Source: Domibacillus sp. PGB-M46 (lineage in GTDB: Bacteria > Bacillota > Bacilli > Bacillales > Domibacillaceae). From it: 64,000 bases of DNA. The number at the start of each line of letters is the position of its first letter. Position 1 is the stretch's first letter. Under the pieces are notes generated by a model. The model was not told the origin of the DNA. It worked only from the letters and a program-made list of their open reading frames with translations, and ran no database searches. The DNA lies in NCBI RefSeq assembly GCF_022668875.1, contig NZ_JAKGCR010000024.1:1-64000 (forward strand), written 5' to 3'. A program made the translations under genes and the position numbers. This document shows, in pieces, positions 33,041 to 42,559 of the stretch.

Positions 33041-33856
33041 GTGAATGATATGAACATATATGTATGCGGTTACTCTTATCACACACAGGGGTTTTATTCC
33101 CAGCACAAACCTGGATCTGCAAGTTATCTGTTTCGTTTGCAAACGGAGGGGTCGTGTGAAGCCAAAATCAATGGAGAGAAACTTTTGATCAAAAAAGGGG
33201 ATCTTTTAATGGTTCATCCAGAAGATCACTACGAACTTTTTATTAAAGAAAAGGTTGGCAGCGGTGATTATTACCTCATTTGTAACGACGCCTGGCTTGA
33301 TGAATGGTGGTCCCGATCAGCAAAGCGGACCATTTCACACATTGGGATTAATGAAACCCTCATTTCCTTGTGGCAGAATATTATCATTGAGGAACGCAGG
33401 CCTTTATCCAGTGATAACAAAACGATCACCAGCTATTTGCTGCGGGCGCTTTGTCTATCCCTCGAACGGGCCTCCACTGAAACGAGTCCTGCTTTTTCCC
33501 GTCCCTATTCAGTGACACGTATGATGCGGTATATCGAAGAGCATGCACTGACAACATTCAAAGCAGAAGATGTAGCGCAGCATGCAGGACTCAGCATATC
33601 ACGATCTGTCCATCTCTTTAAAAGCTGTATTGGAAAAACGATGGTTGAATATGCTCAAGAGATCCGTTTGTCCTCCGCCATTGACCGGATGATATACACG
33701 AATATGACACTTGAACATATTGCGATCGAATGTGGGTTTGGTTCTTATTCTTACTTTTGCAAAGTGTTTAAGAAAAAATACGGAACCGCTCCCGGAGCAT
33801 ACAGGAGGTTAAGATCAAACATGGTCATAAACGATAATCAGACAGATTACTCCTGA
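33041..33856 (+). CDS. AraC-family transcriptional regulator
   Basis: A 271-residue activator. The N-terminal cupin-like sensor (EGSCEAKINGEKLLIKKGDL, MVHPEDHYELF) is followed from residue about 165 by two helix-turn-helix units (FKAEDVAQHAGLSISRSVHL and MTLEHIAIECGFGSYSYFCK, ending FKKKYGTAPGAYRR). It is divergent from the sugar isomerase/dehydrogenase operon with 121 bp between starts, so it likely senses that sugar. The RBS is weak; ATG 33050 is an equally good start. Confidence 0.85.
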   Translation: MNDMNIYVCGYSYHTQGFYSQHKPGSASYLFRLQTEGSCEAKINGEKLLIKKGDLLMVHPEDHYELFIKEKVGSGDYYLICNDAWLDEWWSRSAKRTISHIGINETLISLWQNIIIEERRPLSSDNKTITSYLLRALCLSLERASTETSPAFSRPYSVTRMMRYIEEHALTTFKAEDVAQHAGLSISRSVHLFKSCIGKTMVEYAQEIRLSSAIDRMIYTNMTLEHIAIECGFGSYSYFCKVFKKKYGTAPGAYRRLRSNMVINDNQTDYS

Positions 33857-34528
33857 AGAAGCCAAAAGTGATGGCGGAAACAAAGCCATGTGGATCTCTC
33901 CGTCAAATTTTTGAGGTAAATGGAGAAGTTTACATGAGGGAAACTTCTCAAATTATTTGGATCTAGCGCATGTATTGAAACAGCGTGGCGGCAAATGGGT
34001 AGGCATGGCAGCTGTCTGTTCAAGAAACGACTTGGGCAATGCGGTTATAGTGAAAGTGCCTGGATAGAATAATTATACAAATAATAGAATTTTGAAGCGG
34101 CCGATCGGCTGCTTTTTCTACTTTAATAAGAGATAAATAGAGTAACTGTCTTTTATTGAATTGCTGCACACTTACCCAGTTTTGGTGGTAGTCCTCTTTC
34201 CCCTTCTTAACCTTTAATTTCTTTTATTTATTTTTACAACTTTATAAAATAGGGCTTTTTTACAATAAGGTAATTTTTATCATTTCAGAGTAATTACTCC
34301 TTTTATTTTAATAAAATGTTAAATTTTATACATTAAATTTAATTTTTTATAAACTAAAACACTCCTCTTTCCCCAATTTTGGTCTTTAATTATCTTTTCT
34401 GATTATTACAAAAACAAGAACCTTCCTCCTATGGATAGTAATGGTACAGTAACATTTTATTTACAATTAATAACTATAATAGATAGTAGTTATATTTAAT
34501 GACTAAAATCATAGAAAGGAATGAACAC
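33857..34528. other. Long AT-rich intergenic region with a gene remnant
   Basis: A short plus-strand frame ending at 34066 reads NYLDLAHVLKQRGGKWVGMA and DLGNAVIVKVPG then stops, with no start; it looks like the 3' tail of a lost gene. A terminator (AGCGGCC-GATC-GGCTGCT then TTTT) lies at 34094-34118. The rest (34,120-34,500) is very AT-rich with no recognisable gene and probably holds the SulP promoter. Confidence 0.4.
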
Positions 34529-36277
34529 ATGATCGCTTTAAAAAGATTTGAAGGATACAGCATCAACGGGTTTCAAAGAGATCTGCTTGCTGGGTTAGTC
34601 GTAGGGGTTGTCGCAATTCCATTAGGGATGGCTTTTGCGATTGCTTCTGGTGTAAGACCTGAGTATGGATTGTACACGACCATTATTGCCGGCATTTTGG
34701 TTTCGCTTTTAGGCGGCTCAAAATTTCAGATCGCGGGTCCTACAGGAGCTTTTGTTCCTATTCTCTTTGCGGTTGTTTCCCAGTATGGATATGAAAATCT
34801 TCTGATTGCCGGATTCATGGCCGGAATCCTGCTTCTTCTTGCCGGTCTTTTGAAAGCAGGACGGTTTATTAAGTTCATCCCGCGCCCTGTTACAATCGGA
34901 TTTACGGCCGGCATTGCCGTCATTATTTTTTCCGGGCAAATCGCTAACTTTCTTGGTTTACGGGATATTAAGAAACATGAAGAATTTCACTTAAACATGA
35001 TAGAGATTATACTGCACATTGGATCAGTTAATCCGATCAGCGTGCTGATTTCCTTCATATGCCTCGGAACGATTATTTTAATGACAAAATATGTTCCTAA
35101 AATACCCGGGCCTCTGGCTGGTTTGCTAGTTTCAAGTGCTGTCGCCTTCTTCTTTTTTCGCGGTCAGGTAGAGACCATCGGCACGGCATTCGGAGCAATT
35201 CCAGGCGGACTGCCAGCTTTTGAATTTCCAGCCATCACATGGGAAACGGTGATTATGCTCTTGCCTGCTGCGCTTGTAATCGCTGCTTTAGGAGGAATCG
35301 AATCTCTTTTATCAGCCGTTGTGGCTGATAATATGAGTAAAGAAAAACACCACAGTAATAAGGAACTCGTTGGACAAGGAATTGCCAATATGGTGACTCC
35401 TTTGTTTGGAGGCATCCCCGCTACAGGTGCCATTGCCAGAACGGCTACCAACATTAAAAACGGGGCGGCTTCTCCTTTATCAGGCATTGTGCATGGCCTT
35501 GTCGTGCTGCTCGTCGTGCTTTTGTTAGCTCCTTACGCTTCTCATATTCCAATGGCAAGTATGGCGCCGATTTTAATGTTCGTGGCCTGGAATATGAGTG
35601 AACGAAAAGAATTCCGTCACATTGTACAAACAAAAAGTGCAGATTCAGCTGTCCTGATCGTTACATTTTTGTTAACAGTTTTCACCGATTTAACGACTGG
35701 AGTAGGAGCCGGCTTGCTATTGGCTCTGCTTATGTTTGTGGTTAAAATGAGCCGCGGCTTAAAGATTTCTAAAGTACTTCCCGATCCAGAAGACAAATTG
35801 GTAAAGCCAGAAATGGTTGCACAAGGTAAAAACTGTCCTCAAATCGGCATGTATACCATTGAAGGACCGTTGTTTTTTGGATCAACTGAAAAGTTTGAAA
35901 AAGCGGTTGACCACATTTTAAAGTCAAAACCAAAAGTGTTGCTGCTGCGTATGAGCAACGTTTCTTTTATTGACACCTCGGGTGAAGCGCTTCTTGTCTC
36001 CATTGCCAATCAGTTGAAAGAACAAGGCGGACAATTGCTGCTGTCAGGATTGAAACGACAGCCGAAAGAATTGCTTTCAAGCACCGGTTTTTATCAGCAT
36101 CTCGGTGAAGAATATTTCTTTGACCGTACTGGAAAAGCGTTAAATTATGCATTAGCCCGTTTAAATACCGGAACGTGCCTCGGCTGCAAACAGCGTGCCT
36201 TTAAAGAATGTGCCAAGCTTTCCAAACAGCCGGCCGGGCAGGCAGAGCAATCGCGTAAAGGGCTAGCCGTCACATAA
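34529..36277 (+). CDS. SulP-family inorganic anion transporter with STAS domain
   Basis: A 582-residue membrane transporter. ATG 34529 has AAAGGA 8 nt upstream; the ATG 30 bp earlier lacks a site. About 10-12 membrane helices cover residues 20-410, with SulP signatures GLYTTIIAGILVSLLGGSKF, QIAGPTGAFVPI and GGIPATGAIARTATNIKNGA. Residues about 440-550 are a cytoplasmic STAS domain (FIDTSGEALLVSIANQLKEQ). The tail has a CLGCKQRAFKEC cysteine cluster, which is unusual. It may carry sulfate or bicarbonate; the substrate is undetermined. Confidence 0.87.
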   Translation: MIALKRFEGYSINGFQRDLLAGLVVGVVAIPLGMAFAIASGVRPEYGLYTTIIAGILVSLLGGSKFQIAGPTGAFVPILFAVVSQYGYENLLIAGFMAGILLLLAGLLKAGRFIKFIPRPVTIGFTAGIAVIIFSGQIANFLGLRDIKKHEEFHLNMIEIILHIGSVNPISVLISFICLGTIILMTKYVPKIPGPLAGLLVSSAVAFFFFRGQVETIGTAFGAIPGGLPAFEFPAITWETVIMLLPAALVIAALGGIESLLSAVVADNMSKEKHHSNKELVGQGIANMVTPLFGGIPATGAIARTATNIKNGAASPLSGIVHGLVVLLVVLLLAPYASHIPMASMAPILMFVAWNMSERKEFRHIVQTKSADSAVLIVTFLLTVFTDLTTGVGAGLLLALLMFVVKMSRGLKISKVLPDPEDKLVKPEMVAQGKNCPQIGMYTIEGPLFFGSTEKFEKAVDHILKSKPKVLLLRMSNVSFIDTSGEALLVSIANQLKEQGGQLLLSGLKRQPKELLSSTGFYQHLGEEYFFDRTGKALNYALARLNTGTCLGCKQRAFKECAKLSKQPAGQAEQSRKGLAVT

Positions 36278-36307
36278 AAATTCCCCACGCTTTCTTTGAT
36301 TGAAATG

Positions 36308-36345
36308 GAAAAAGCTGGCCAGAATCCTCAGGCCAGCTTTTTTAC
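36308..36345 (+). terminator. Terminator of the SulP gene
   Basis: AAAGCTGGCC-loop-GGCCAGCTTT followed by TTTTAC; perfect 10-bp stem. Confidence 0.85.
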
Positions 36346-36389
36346 TTTTTTATTGTTTACCGCAAAATAATATTTTTCGTTGTTTTTAG

Positions 36390-36554
36390 GCAAAGCGGGC
36401 AATCCGCTCTTCTTCGATAAACTTAATTAAAGTGTTTACAGCAAGAATCAAACAAATGGGTGTGGAATGATACCGGCGAACATATCCATAAAGGTTTCCC
36501 CGCCTTTTTGAACCATTCCAATAAAATCTTCTGCGAACTTAACCAGGAAGTCTG
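36390..36554 (-). pseudogene. srlA: Fragment of PTS glucitol/sorbitol EIIC (srlA/gutA)
   Basis: A minus-strand text DFLVKFAEDFIGMVQKGGET, then GIIPHPF, a stop and frame change, then LIKFIEEERIARFA. This matches the first 60 or so residues of the sorbitol PTS membrane component. The start codon is lost (GCA where ATG is expected), the middle is frameshifted, and nothing of the remaining permease is present. It follows the SorC-type regulator 103 bp upstream, the position of the sorbitol operon. Confidence 0.65.
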
Positions 36555-36657
36555 CCTCTTTTCCCCTTGCACTTTCTACTCTTTTTAAAGCGACGACATT
36601 ATATCCTCATTCGAATTTGAAGGAGTCAAGCTTCATTAAAACGGGCAATAAAAAGGG

Positions 36658-37611
36658 CTAATTTTTATTTTGTTCCGCAACAAGGTCTTTCGCTGTTTCT
36701 TCATCCGTAATCAGCACATTGATCAGTTTTCCTTTTAAAGCTGCTTGTATGGATTGTACTTTTTCTTTGCCGCTCGCTACTCCAATAACAAGAGGAATGT
36801 CTCTTAGCTTCTCAGCCTCAAAAGCAATAATTCGTTCATTCCAAGTACTTCGAGAAGTTGTTCCATTTTTGCTGATAAAGTTATAGCATATATCTCCTAC
36901 AATATCTTGATCGGCAAAATGATTTTGATGCTCCTGTCCAAGATAAGACTGTACCATCGTGGAATGTTCAGGCGTTCCGCCAATACCAACAACCGCCACA
37001 TCAGATTGAGCAGCAAGATCAAATACACTTTTAATAGAAGACTGGCTCATAAATACCTTTTTGGCTTCTTTAGAATCCACCATAACCGGTGTATGAAGCA
37101 GTTTATATTCAGCATGCAGCTGTCCAGCCATCATTGCTACAATATGATTCGCATGAATGTCTACACGTTCATTCCCCATTCCGCCCACAAGCGGGACAAA
37201 CCGAACAGAAGGATATGATTGATTGGAAATCATTGCTTTTGCTACTTCAAACAGTGTAGTTCCAGACGAAACACCAATTACCTGACCATCCTGCATAATG
37301 CGCAGCAAATACTTGGCCGCTGCCGCACCGAGCCGACTTTTAGACGATTCCCCGCCAAAACTTGGGATACAGATTACTTCCCGAATGCCATAAGAACGTT
37401 CCACCTGCATTTCCAGTTGGCGAAATGGATGGATAATATCATCGTGAATAATGATTTCCACAATGCCCTGCTCTTTTGCCTTTGCTAAATATTTTGAAAT
37501 CAATGAGCGGCTTACGCCCATTTCTTTTGCAATTTCTGATTGTGTGGCTCCTTCTTCATAATACATGTGTGCCATTTTCACAAGAGCCCGCCGGTCTTCA
37601 ATAAATGTCAT
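36658..37611 (-). CDS. SorC/DeoR-type sugar-binding transcriptional regulator
   Basis: A 317-residue regulator. N-terminal helix-turn-helix (ATQSEIAKEMGVSRSLISKY) is followed by a sugar-phosphate-binding domain: GVSSGTTLFEVAKAM, PLVGGMGNERVDIHAN, DVAVVGIGGTPEHSTM and VASGKEKVQSIQAALKG. AGGGG precedes the ATG. Its downstream neighbour is a dead sorbitol PTS fragment, so the regulator has probably lost its operon. It remains intact, so it may control other genes or be newly orphaned. Confidence 0.85.
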   Translation of the reverse strand: MTFIEDRRALVKMAHMYYEEGATQSEIAKEMGVSRSLISKYLAKAKEQGIVEIIIHDDIIHPFRQLEMQVERSYGIREVICIPSFGGESSKSRLGAAAAKYLLRIMQDGQVIGVSSGTTLFEVAKAMISNQSYPSVRFVPLVGGMGNERVDIHANHIVAMMAGQLHAEYKLLHTPVMVDSKEAKKVFMSQSSIKSVFDLAAQSDVAVVGIGGTPEHSTMVQSYLGQEHQNHFADQDIVGDICYNFISKNGTTSRSTWNERIIAFEAEKLRDIPLVIGVASGKEKVQSIQAALKGKLINVLITDEETAKDLVAEQNKN

Positions 37612-38016
37612 TGTTCCTACCCCTTTGACATGCTGATTAAGCAGGGAGCCATGTTTCCATGGACGTACCCTCCCTGCTCATTATACAAGTTGTTCAGCAT
37701 GATCCGCTATGACAGATTGTGTTTACAAAGTAATAAGATTCGAATGAAGCTCTTTTTGCAGGCCATCTTCCAGGAATAAATGTTTTTAAGCTCTCTTATT
37801 TTCCAAACCGTCCTGCTTGGATCAAGTTCTGCACCATCCTTCTCTAGACTACAAAGGTTGTAATATAGCAACTTTATTGATGATTCTAAAAAAGTTCCTG
37901 GGTGAAATAAATCGCTGTTCTCCCTTTCCCTTTAAATCAGAGCTCATCGTATAAGTTGTCTTTGCCCCCTCCGAGCTGTTTCGTACTAATAAAGCGGGGT
38001 TGCGTTAAAAATCGAT
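37612..38016. other. Divergent intergenic region between SorC and GntR genes
   Basis: No gene-like frame. An inverted repeat AGCAGGGAG/CTCCCTGCT spans 37641-37681 in the SorC leader and could be an operator or an RNA hairpin. Confidence 0.4.
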
Positions 38017-38700
38017 ATGCGATATATTGGTTTTATGGAAAAAAATATCATAAAACCTATTAAGCGTTTATCTCTTAGAGATGAAGTGTACGAAGCGTTA
38101 AAAAAGTCGATTGTCACATTAGAATTTCAGCCAGAAGAACGGCTGCACGACCAAAAATTAGCTGAACAGTTTGGCATTAGCCGCACTCCTGTGAGGGAGG
38201 CGCTAAAACGCCTGGAAGATGAAGGGCTGGTAGAATCACTTCCCGGTTCTTCTACACGTGTCGCCCCACTAAATGTAGAGGAAGCAAAGCACGCTTTTAC
38301 CGTGGTAGCTGCTTTACATGCCCTAGCCGCCCGGCTCGCATGTCCTTTATTGAATCAAACTGATATAGAAGCTTTAAAATCAATCAATAAGGCGCTGCAG
38401 CTTTCAATTGAAAAAGGAGATGTGATTGGAGCAATTGAAACAGATACCGCTTTTCACAAGGTATTTTTGGATGCGGCTGGAAATCCTGAAATTGTCCTGG
38501 CCTTAGAACGCAGCGAGCCAAAAATTCACCGTTTAGAGATTTCACAATTCGCTACCTTAAAAGCATTAAACTCGATCGAGCAGCACAATCAGATTATATC
38601 GGCGTGTGAAAATCAACAGTTTGAAAAAGCGGTTTATCTTGTAGAGAAAAACTGGCTAAGTCTCGGAACACTGCTTACGCAGCAAACAGAATCGAGGTGA
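38017..38700 (+). CDS. GntR-family (FadR/FCD) transcriptional regulator
   Basis: A 227-residue repressor-type protein. The winged helix covers residues about 15-80 (LRDEVYEALKKSIVTLEFQP, LAEQFGISRTPVREALKRLE, VESLPGSSTRVAPLN), followed by an all-helical FCD ligand domain (AFHKVFLDAAGNPEIVLALE). ATG 38035 (MEKNIIK) is an alternative start; neither has a strong site. It stops 7 bp before the transporter gene, and the transporter's RBS lies in its 3' end, so they form one operon; the regulator probably controls export of its ligand. Confidence 0.85.
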   Translation: MRYIGFMEKNIIKPIKRLSLRDEVYEALKKSIVTLEFQPEERLHDQKLAEQFGISRTPVREALKRLEDEGLVESLPGSSTRVAPLNVEEAKHAFTVVAALHALAARLACPLLNQTDIEALKSINKALQLSIEKGDVIGAIETDTAFHKVFLDAAGNPEIVLALERSEPKIHRLEISQFATLKALNSIEQHNQIISACENQQFEKAVYLVEKNWLSLGTLLTQQTESR

Positions 38701-38707
38701 TAGTCCT

Positions 38708-39679
38708 ATGAAGCCTATTTTTCTTGGAGTTTGTGCTGCTTTCTTTTTTGCTTTTACTTTTGTGCTTAATGCCTCCATGGAGCTGTCCGGCGGCAGCTGG
38801 ATATGGAGTGCATCGCTCCGTTACATTTTTATGGTGCCCTTTCTTTTATGTATTGTAATGCTAAGAAAAAATTTACGTCCGCTCCTGGTCGAAATAAAAA
38901 AGCATCCCGGAACATGGCTTTTATGGAGCTTTATTGGGTTCGGCCTTTTTTATGCACCGTTATGTTATGCCGCTGCTTATTCACCGGGCTGGCTGATTGC
39001 TGGAACGTGGCAAATTACCATTATTTCCGGAGCTTTACTTGCCCCTTTATTTTTTGAAACAGTGTATACAAAGGATGGTCCATTGCAGGCAAAGGGAGAA
39101 ATTCCTTTTAAAGGCATGGTTATGTCACTCATTATTTTGCTGGGCATTGTATTCATGCAAATGGAACATGCAAAGCAGTTTTCTGCCGAAAACGTATTGC
39201 TAGGCGTGGTTCCTGTTCTGATCGCCTCATTTGCCTATCCTTTAGGGAACCGAAAAATGATGGACGTGTGTGAAGGACGGCTGGATGCTTTTCAGAGAGT
39301 GTTAGGCATGACCCTGGCAAGTCTTCCATTCTGGCTTCTTCTTTCTTTGTACGGCTTTTATACCGTCGGCCTGCCAAGCAAGGAACAAAATCTCCAATCT
39401 TTATTAGTGGCCCTTTGTTCAGGTGTGATTGCAACAGTACTGTTTTTTAAAGCAACGGATATGGTAAGAGGAAATATGCAAAAGCTGGCTTCAGTTGAAG
39501 CCACACAATCGATGGAAGTGCTTTTTGCTTTAGCCGGGGAGCTTCTATTTTTAGCAATCCCTGCTCCTTCTACGTTAGCCTGGTGTGGTATCCTTTTTGT
39601 AATTGTGGGAATGATTTCACACAGCTATGCTTCACATAGAAACGGAGAAAACCCTGTTAAACAGTCAACAACTGTTTAA
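38708..39679 (+). CDS. DMT-superfamily multidrug efflux transporter (EmrE-type)
   Basis: A 323-residue membrane protein with about ten hydrophobic segments. It starts MKPIFLGVCAAFFFAFTFVL, with SLRYIFMVPFLL, FYAPLCYAAAYSPGWLIAGT and a C-terminal GELLFLAIPAPSTLAWCGIL repeat. The pattern matches the Bacillus multidrug-resistance efflux (PF13536-like) branch. GAGGTGA precedes the ATG, within the GntR stop region. Its last codons form one arm of the terminator. Confidence 0.82.
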   Translation: MKPIFLGVCAAFFFAFTFVLNASMELSGGSWIWSASLRYIFMVPFLLCIVMLRKNLRPLLVEIKKHPGTWLLWSFIGFGLFYAPLCYAAAYSPGWLIAGTWQITIISGALLAPLFFETVYTKDGPLQAKGEIPFKGMVMSLIILLGIVFMQMEHAKQFSAENVLLGVVPVLIASFAYPLGNRKMMDVCEGRLDAFQRVLGMTLASLPFWLLLSLYGFYTVGLPSKEQNLQSLLVALCSGVIATVLFFKATDMVRGNMQKLASVEATQSMEVLFALAGELLFLAIPAPSTLAWCGILFVIVGMISHSYASHRNGENPVKQSTTV

Positions 39680-39690
39680 CAGGGTTTTCT
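39648..39690. terminator. Terminator overlapping the stop codon of the DMT gene
   Basis: AACCCTGTTAAACAG-TCAACAA and the exact complement, then TTTTC. The 15-bp stem contains the final Pro-Val-Lys-Gln codons on one side and the TAA stop (39677-39679) on the other. Confidence 0.85.
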
Positions 39691-39728
39691 TCGTTTCTTC
39701 TGCAGGCAAAATTATCGTGTCAGCATGC

Positions 39729-42140
39729 TTAGTTACTTTCTTTTGAAAGTTCGTCTATTGGTTCTTTTGGTGACAAAACGTTTTCCACCTCTTCTACTAC
39801 AATATCATCGTTTACCTGGAAAGATGCGGTTCCTTTAATATTTTCAGAAGAAGCACCGACTTTTACCGTATATGTCCCTTTTTCTACAATCCAGGCAGAC
39901 TTATCTTCGTCAAAAGAAGCAAGCGACTTGGCATCAAGCTCAAATACCATATTTTCTTTCTTACCTGGCTGAAGCTCTTTTGTTTTGCCGAATGCTTTCA
40001 ATTCAAGTGCTGGTTTTTCCAGTTTTCCATCTGGTGCGGAAACATAAACTTGAACCGCTTCTTTTCCTGCTGTTTTACCCGTGTTTTCTACTGTGGCAAA
40101 AACTTTTATTTTTTTGTTAAATTCTTTTTGGTTCACTCGAATGTTGCTATAATCAAATGTTGTATATGACAGGCCATAGCCAAATTCATAGGCAGGCTTT
40201 ACCTTAAATGTTGAATGGTAACGGTAACCGACGTAAATCCCTTCTTCATACACCACTTTTTCCGGGTTTTCAGCCGGATCACCCGGGAAGTTATCTGCTG
40301 AAGGTACTTCACTATAAGCAACTGGGAATGTGGTTGTAAGCTTTCCTGACGGGTTCACGGCTCCTGACAGCACATCTGCTACTGCACCCCCGGCTTCCTG
40401 GCCAGGCTGCCAGGCTAAAAGAATGCTGTCCACTTTATCTCTCCAGCTGGTCATTTCAACCGGGCCGCCAATATTTAGGACAACCGCCACTTTCTTACCT
40501 TCCTTATGATAAGCTCCTGCTACTTCTGCAATCATCGCCTGCTCCTGATCTGTCAGAAGATAATCCCCTTTCTCATTTTTTCGGTCAGCGCTCTCGCCAG
40601 AATTTCTTCCAATCACAATGACCCCGGTATCCGTTTCCTTTACCGTTGACTGAATTTCGTCTGCTGCCAATGTCTTCTCTGGAATCAGCGGCGTAAGCTT
40701 TCCAAAGTCGCTTCCCCATGGACTGTCGACAATTTTATACTCATCCATCCTTCTCAAGTCTGCAATATAAGTTTTATAGCTGTTCAGCAAATCTTGATTC
40801 AGATGAAAGCCCGCTTCCTCTAATCCATCCGCAATAGAGGCGGTGTAGGCTGCATTGACATCTCCGCTTCCGGTACCTCCTTTAATTGTTTCAATTTGTG
40901 TGTTTCCAAACAACCCTACTTTTTCTTTTGTACGAAGAGGTAATGTTCCGCCTTCATTTTTCAGCAATACCATTCCTTGGGCTGCGGCTTGCCTTCCCAC
41001 TTTAGCATGTGCCTGCAAGTCCGGCTGACTTGAGTACTCATATCCTTTAAAAGTCGGTGTTTCAATTACCACTTGCAGAATTCGTTTAATATTGCGGTCA
41101 AGTACTGCTTCATCTAACAGGCCGTTCGTTACCGCATTGGCAATCGCCTCCGCTTGTCCCATACCTGGCATGATCAGATCATTGCCCGCTTTCATCTGCT
41201 CGACGGGGTCCGTCCCGGCGAACCAGTCTGTCATAACAAATCCTTTGAATCCCCAGTCATTTCGAAGCACACTGGTAAGCAGCTCGTTATTTTGAGAAGC
41301 CGGCAGGCTGTTTAGCTTGTTATAAGAGCTCATCACGGCCCACGGCTGCGCTTCACTTACAGCCGTTTCAAACCCTTTTAGGTAAATCTCTCTTAGAGCT
41401 CTTTCTGAAACCACTGTGTCAATCGTCATCCGGTTGGTTTCCTGGTTATTCGCTGCAAAATGTTTGATCGTAGCCCCAACCCCGTTTGATTCTACTCCAT
41501 TTACAAGAGCCGCTGTCATTTTGCCAGCCACCAGCGGGTCTTCGGAAAAATATTCAAAGTTACGGCCATTTAATAAGTTTCGATGAATATTGAGAGCAGG
41601 AGCAAGAAAAATATCAATTCCGTATTCTTTTACTTCATTTCCCTGTGCTTGTCCTACTTTTTGCACGATCTCTGTATCCCATGTGGAAGCCAGAGATGTA
41701 GCAATCGGAAAAGCCGTCGCATAGTAGGTTTTTTCGTCACCTGCTCTTGTTGGACTAATTCTCAGCCCGGCCGGTCCATCAGCCATCAGCAAGCTTGGTA
41801 TACCGAGACGCGGAATGCCATACGTTTGTCCAACCGCACCGGCTACTTTTGCTTTTGGTGTGCCAAACATGCCAGGCATGCCGGTCCCTACTACAAGTTT
41901 TGCTTTTTCCTCAAGGGTCATAGCTTGAATAACTGAATCGATTGATTGTGCGTTGATTAATTGAGGTGTTTCAGTCTGGGAGTCAGCAGAGACAGCGGCC
42001 TGGAAGGATTCTGCTGCAGATGTTTGTGCATAAGTCATTCCTCCAGCGTTAGAAGTAACCAATAACACGCCGACTGCAGATAAAGCGGCGAACCGTTTCA
42101 GCTGTGATGTCTTTTTGATTTTTTTCAATTGTTTTCCCAT
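39729..42140 (-). CDS. Secreted glycoside hydrolase family 3 beta-glucosidase
   Basis: An 803-residue exported enzyme from ATG 42140, which follows GGGGGG; 16 further in-frame codons upstream lack a site. Residues 1-40 are a signal peptide (RFAALSAVGVLLVTSNAGGM). The GH3 N-terminal barrel has LLMADGPAGLR, GRNFEYFSEDPLVAG, KHFAANNQE and the nucleophile D305 in FVMTDWFAGT. The GH3 C-domain follows (GQAAAQGMVLLKNEGGTLPL), and a fibronectin-III-like domain ends the protein (VTVENTGKTAG type, here VFATVENTGKTAGKEAVQVY). It cleaves beta-linked glucosides outside the cell. Confidence 0.9.
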   Translation of the reverse strand: MGKQLKKIKKTSQLKRFAALSAVGVLLVTSNAGGMTYAQTSAAESFQAAVSADSQTETPQLINAQSIDSVIQAMTLEEKAKLVVGTGMPGMFGTPKAKVAGAVGQTYGIPRLGIPSLLMADGPAGLRISPTRAGDEKTYYATAFPIATSLASTWDTEIVQKVGQAQGNEVKEYGIDIFLAPALNIHRNLLNGRNFEYFSEDPLVAGKMTAALVNGVESNGVGATIKHFAANNQETNRMTIDTVVSERALREIYLKGFETAVSEAQPWAVMSSYNKLNSLPASQNNELLTSVLRNDWGFKGFVMTDWFAGTDPVEQMKAGNDLIMPGMGQAEAIANAVTNGLLDEAVLDRNIKRILQVVIETPTFKGYEYSSQPDLQAHAKVGRQAAAQGMVLLKNEGGTLPLRTKEKVGLFGNTQIETIKGGTGSGDVNAAYTASIADGLEEAGFHLNQDLLNSYKTYIADLRRMDEYKIVDSPWGSDFGKLTPLIPEKTLAADEIQSTVKETDTGVIVIGRNSGESADRKNEKGDYLLTDQEQAMIAEVAGAYHKEGKKVAVVLNIGGPVEMTSWRDKVDSILLAWQPGQEAGGAVADVLSGAVNPSGKLTTTFPVAYSEVPSADNFPGDPAENPEKVVYEEGIYVGYRYHSTFKVKPAYEFGYGLSYTTFDYSNIRVNQKEFNKKIKVFATVENTGKTAGKEAVQVYVSAPDGKLEKPALELKAFGKTKELQPGKKENMVFELDAKSLASFDEDKSAWIVEKGTYTVKVGASSENIKGTASFQVNDDIVVEEVENVLSPKEPIDELSKESN

Positions 42141-42309
42141 TATGATACCCCCCATTTTTGAGTTCCCTGCTAAAAAGTAGTTTTTCACTTCACAAACTGC
42201 TGTTTTAAACGCAGATACATTAAATCATTCTGAAAAACTGGATAAATATGAAAATAAACGTCACAGCTATTGAACAATCCACCCTGCTTCTTATGAGAGG
42301 CCAACTATA

Positions 42310-42323
42310 TGTAAGCGTTAACT
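42310..42323 (-). promoter_or_regulatory. Candidate cre (CcpA) site upstream of the GH3 gene
   Basis: TGTAAGCGTTAACT fits the cre pattern TGWAANCGNTNWCA except the last base. It lies 170 bp before the start codon, consistent with carbon catabolite repression of an exported glucosidase. Confidence 0.55.
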
Positions 42324-42559
42324 ATATTGATTATAGGCTGTTTTAGCGCCCTGTTTTTCTACAATTTTTTAAGATTATCTGTACTTTTTTATTTTTAGAG
42401 TAGAAAGCAAAAAAGACAAAGCCACCTCCAATCTAAGATTGGTAAGCAGTTTTGTCTGCGGTTTTACGTGTTTATTCACCAGCTTGTTTGTTGTTTTCCC
42501 TACTGTTTTATAGACTTGCTTATGAGGAAATTGAAACAAGCAATGCCTTTTTTCTGCTT

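Noticed and set aside
41583-41936. Plus-strand frame inside the GH3 gene
   Set aside because: Antisense to conserved GH3 catalytic blocks.
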